64,000 nucleotides of DNA from Cunninghamia lanceolata (Eukaryota > Streptophyta > Pinopsida > Cupressales > Cupressaceae): NCBI GenBank assembly GCA_027924645.1, contig BSBN01000254.1:14578501-14642500 (forward strand), written 5' to 3'. The notes below the pieces were generated by a model that was not told where the DNA came from, searched no databases, and worked only from the letters and a program-made list of their open reading frames with translations. Below, in pieces: positions 60,291 through 64,000 of this stretch. Numbering within the stretch: position 1 is the stretch's first letter; each line of letters opens with the position of its first letter. Both the position numbers and the translations under genes were made by a program.

Positions 60291-61799
60291 AAATGCAAAT
60301 GTAATTGACAGGTATAAACACAAATGCATTTAACAAGGTATAAGGCATTTGATCTATCAGACATCCTTTATCATTGAGATCCTTGTTAAATCTGTGTTGG
60401 TTGTAGCAATGTGTTTTCTTAGTGCCTGTCGATCACATATGAATATAGGATTAGGAGTTGTTAGTTTTTCTTCTGAATCAGCATCAGGGTTTACCAGTTC
60501 TAATGCACAAGCAGATTCAGCCAACTAATATAGGAGGTTGCGTGAGCTGCCTCCCCTTCACTTCTGGTTCTGCCACACCAAGGGTGGTATCCCTATAACT
60601 CAAGATGTAACCTTGACTAGCTCAATGATAGAAAGATCTAACTTGACAACAACAGGAAGAATACTCTCATGTATGGACTAGGATCTGCATGACAGATCAC
60701 AAGGTTGGCAACATTCTTGGACATATGTGTCTGGTTGGGTATGAGAGTATGCAGGGGTCCTAATCCTACTTCTACAGCTAATAGATGGAGGTGATGAAAT
60801 AGGTGGACATAATGTCCTGGATGCAAGACAAGGGGTTTTGGCTCATAACTACTGACCCAGGAGTAGACTGGTGCCTATCCATTGGGCAAGGAGTCAACTA
60901 GATGTATACAATAGATGGTTTCCAACTTTCACTTAAGTTTCAGGGGGTTGGACTGATGCTTGCCTTACAAACATCACCCAAGAATGGGCATCTAACTACC
61001 TCTACTTACAGATATCCCTGCTGGCATGCAACCTTCTCCATACATTGACCTAAAATAGTTTAATCCACTCCTTGAATGGAAGTTACAGATCAAGCATGCA
61101 GTACAGATATCTATACCCTAGAATCTATGAAACCCTTAGCAACTAGATTCAAAAGAAGGATGACATGCAGCAAATGGAGACAAGCAGATAAACACATGCA
61201 ATAAGCATTTTTCATATAAATTAACATGAAACTGAATATATATGCAAAATACATTCATGTTGCAACTCATAAACTCCAAAATGGGATAGAACAACCAAGA
61301 TCATGCCATGTTCTTTGTTATTTACACAAAAATGCCATAGGCCTTCAACAACCTTCAAATGAGCAACACAGCCCTACTTATACAGCAAGGAGGTGCTCCG
61401 CCTTAACCACCAGGCAAACTCAAAATTCACCAGATATAGTACATTGAGAAAATGGCGCTCATCGCATTGAATGCAGCAAGTAGGGGAGGAGACAAGAAGA
61501 GATCTCAAGCCCTACGCTGCCGCCTGGGGATTCACATCTTCAGTCAGGTACTAGATCCGTCCACGCCATCGCCCATACCTCTGCAACAACCGCCATTAAT
61601 GGTGTACCAACCTGTGGCCTTGGGAAATGCAGAATACTGTGCATCGCAAACCTTTCCTGCCAAAATGTATCATCCTAATATTTCAAATCATGCAGGATCT
61701 AATTATCCCACATGCACCCCGCGGCAACCTTCATAACACTTTATATACTAGGTCGTGAGCATATATGATGTCGGTGCTTTTGCTCTCGATGACACTAGC

Positions 61800-62600
61800 A
61801 TAAGCCTCATCATCATCATCCTCTAGCATGATATCTGGATACTCAATATCACCCTGACGTCAGCACCATCATCTGCATGATAACCTTACCTTCATGTGAA
61901 ACATCAACTTGATATTCACCTTCATCAGCACAACCTAATGCATCGGAGGAAGATCCTCCTGCTTAGCCGATACCAAATGTCTGGCCGATGAACATCCTGA
62001 TGACATCACCGTCATATCCTGCTAACATCATCAGCATATCTGCCTATCGCGCACCTCCTCATATCCGGATGACGTCATCGTCATATTTGCAAATATCGAG
62101 GGATCTCCACAAGATGACTAGTGTTAGAAATATGACCCCCCTAGATCCTGATGATGTCACCACCATATTCATATATTGGGGTGATATTCAGATATGAAAA
62201 TATCACCCCGCCTTCAGAAATATCATGATGCAAACAGGTAGAAAAGAGGATATCACACTGATGTAAGAATGACGTCAGCATCATCAGGGTGAGAAAACAA
62301 TGAACATGAAGTGATAAAATAACATCAGGATGATCTTAACAAAGATCACCCGATGTTTAAAATATGATGACCCTGATGAATATCAGGTCATACTTAGAAC
62401 CTTGCAGCAACATCATCAGGATGATCTTAAGTAAGATCACCTGATGTTAAGATATCACCCTGGAGTGAAAGATCAAGTCCGCAGAAAATATGATGATGAC
62501 CCCTGCGAGAAACAATAGGGTGATGACTGGAAACATGATGATGATGACCTCCTCCTCGAAGAAAATATGATGCTGATGTTGAAAATGCTGAGGAGGCCCA
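61800..62600. repeat. CATCATC/GATGATG-rich block in Gypsy4 LTR
   Basis: The left half is rich in CATCATC and ATATCACC; the right half is rich in GATGATG, ATGATGAC and the same ATATCACC. The two halves could pair imperfectly. Confidence 0.55.
61855..62277. promoter_or_regulatory. Three TGACGTCA palindromes in Gypsy4 LTR
   Basis: Perfect TGACGTCA at 61855-61862, 62070-62077 and 62270-62277. In plants this core is bound by TGA/bZIP factors. Near-matches (TGACATCA, TGATGTCA) surround them. Binding is not shown, but three perfect 8-mers in 423 bp are more than chance would give. Confidence 0.55.
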
Positions 62601-62683
62601 TAGACTTAGAACCTTTTTTGGATTTTTTGGGAAGGCGCCTGCATGTTTATATGCTTGAAAAATGACTGCTCATGCAGGCACCA

Positions 62684-62884
62684 ATAGTGGCTCTGTTTGG
62701 GGACACATGCCTCCTGCAGGCATGGTGAGAACCACAGAACTCTAGGATGCAGACTAGTCCCCCATCCATTGGGTAATAGAGTCATGAAGTTATACCAATC
62801 TGCATCACCAAACACATTTAAAAATAAACATGGTGGCCCAGGGCCACCAAAAAGGAAAAACTAGAATTTTCCTTTGTCAAACAC
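62684..62884. other. Gypsy4 LTR-internal junction
   Basis: Right after the LTR comes ATAGTGGCTCTGTTTGGGGA, the counterpart of TTGGCTCCGACTGGGGAC in Gypsy3. No polypurine tract is visible. Confidence 0.45.
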
Positions 62885-64000
62885 CTAATTTTCTTTCGAT
62901 TTCTTCAAATGAAGCCTAAAAGCTTTTAACTGTCTGCAGCAAGCCCCTTGGCAATTATTTGTGCTGCTGCTCATTTCTTTTTCTTCAACAAATCTACAAC
63001 TAGCTTCATTAACATACATTATTATTAGTTGTAGAATGTCATCATCATATGAGTCACTGATGTTGCTTGAAAAAATAACAGACTCACATGAAACAAATGA
63101 ATCCACATTAGAATTTTGCCCTTCCTCAAAAAATAAGAGCTCCTCTGTATCAAACATGCAATATTCAGGCACAAGCAACATCTCATAATCAAATTTATCT
63201 TGATGAACATCCATATATTCATCATCATCATGCTCAGCAGTTTTGTCACTAAGGTCCACCTGAAATGTCTCAAGAGAAGGCATAAATAACTTAGAATGTA
63301 GCCCTACATTGAAAGCTTCATAGTTAGCCCCACAACTAGTACCATCCCCAACTGTTTGAGCACACACATCTGCAACATGTATGTCCACCTCTGAATAGTG
63401 ACCCTGTCTTTCCTCTTCACCAATGCACTAATAATCAAAAACAAATTTTTCAACTTTTGCACCGTGAAGGTGGTCAGAATCTTCAAGGAAACATTCGTAT
63501 TCAACATCCAAATATATTTCATCATCTGAAAGGCTCACACATGCATCTGAATGCTGACAATCACTAGCATATTCACTGCCATCCCTTGAATCAATGTTTT
63601 CTATATTCAGAGTGAAGCTCTGCATATCCACCTCATATAAATAATCAGGAATAACTTGGATATGCCTATCATTGTAGGATGCAACTTCATGTATATCTTT
63701 CATTTCATCATTTGAAGAGTATTTTGCATCTGCAGGCTTTTCTTCTAGAGGCAGACAACAATCTTTGTCCACATCATTATAAGATGTGCCTACATTTTCT
63801 ACAACATTTTCTTCATGCATCAGATCATGGCTGCACACATTATTCTAAAATATATTTCCCTCTACACAATCATCTTTTAATGCACATACTGGGAGAGCTA
63901 AAATATATTCACTTTGATAACTGCTTTGACAACTTGCATCCATGAAACCTACTGGCATTCCATATTTCTCATTGTTTTCTATGTCCATAGCAAATTGGAA
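62885..64000 (-). pseudogene. Long acidic ORF beside Gypsy4 LTR, function unknown, runs off the window
   Basis: One minus-strand frame stays open for at least 371 codons from the window edge to 62885, except for two TAG codons at 63845-63847 and 63428-63430. The predicted protein is very rich in Asp, Glu and Ser with regularly spaced Cys and Tyr (SLSDDEIYLDVEYECFLED; YCMFDTEELLFFEEG; SDSYDDDILQLI), and ends in a short basic tail (HLKKSKEN). I recognise no family. Its position next to an LTR suggests an extra element-borne ORF, as reported for some Tat elements. If Gypsy4 runs on plus, the ORF would be antisense. A GTG or ATG start cannot be fixed because the upstream part is outside. Confidence 0.55.

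Larger units (their letters stand above)
60395..62683. repeat. Gypsy4 LTR (Tat-related)
   Basis: Starts TGTTGGTTGTAGC and ends GCAGGCACCA. It is colinear with the Gypsy3 LTR: the segments around 60560 (CTTCTGGTTCTGCC, ACCAAGGG), 60860-61060 (GACTGGTGCCTATC, GATATCCCT) and 61130-61230 (AAACCCTTAGC, GATTCAAAAGAA) all have counterparts there. Divergence is high and the right half is different, so it is a related family. Only this copy is in the window; boundaries are judged by analogy. Short frames inside it (61226-61736) do not look coding. Confidence 0.65.

Noticed and set aside
1..64000. CRISPR arrays, bacterial operons, tRNA or rRNA genes
   Set aside because: None found by eye; repeats here are LTRs and minisatellites and the content is plant retrotransposon DNA.

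Overview
Eukaryotic, intergenic DNA from a plant with a very large, retrotransposon-filled genome. Nested Ty3/gypsy and Ty1/copia LTR elements, multi-kilobase LTRs, a plant mobile domain (PMD) pseudogene and plant-type PPR fragments make a seed plant certain in practice. A conifer or other gymnosperm is my best guess, inferred from style and not proven. I see no intact host gene and no tRNA or rRNA gene. Every recognisable coding region is broken by stops or frameshifts.

Layout. (1) 1-7500: AT-rich unassigned DNA, a decayed PMD gene on the minus strand (2790-4155), and a probable LTR starting at 5280 just after a polypurine tract that lies beside a hairpin. (2) 7501-35893: a four-level nest. 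An old minus-strand Ty3/gypsy element ('Gypsy1', Tat-like; integrase and RNase H at 7523-9457, RT at 35034-35893) is split by a minus-strand Ty1/copia element ('Copia1', 9458-35033, 5-bp target duplication GACTT). Copia1's integrase is split by a plus-strand, pol-less copia-type element ('Copia2', 12638-31922) that carries a very long accessory ORF of unknown function. Copia2's gag is split by a Tat-like Ty3/gypsy element ('Gypsy3', 14421-26310; 2584-bp LTRs, genes on minus). Every junction is supported by paired LTRs, a 5-bp target duplication (one perfect, two with one mismatch) and a reading frame that resumes on the far side.

(3) 35894-38191: the RT of Gypsy1 stops at a TGTAATGCC terminus, probably the edge of another old LTR element ('E0'), followed by non-coding DNA with a 43-bp minisatellite. 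(4) 38192-59874: a striking array LTR-internal-LTR-internal-LTR with a period of about 8226 bp. The LTRs are about 5.23 kb and the internal domains exactly 2992 bp and non-coding, with an initiator-Met-type primer site and a G-rich polypurine tract, so it is a LARD-like non-autonomous element in minus orientation. The whole array is bounded by one perfect target duplication (CATTT). Each LTR carries a decayed PPR-gene fragment. The middle LTR looks like a recombinant of the outer two, which points to unequal crossing-over after insertion.

(5) 59875-60394: flanking DNA with another PPR fragment. (6) 60395-64000: LTR of a further Tat-related element ('Gypsy4') with three TGACGTCA palindromes, then internal sequence with a long, highly acidic minus-strand ORF that runs off the window.

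Element names (Gypsy1, Copia1, Copia2, Gypsy3, Gypsy4, E0, LARD) are working labels used only here. Relative age from nesting: Gypsy1 is older than Copia1, which is older than Copia2, which is older than Gypsy3.
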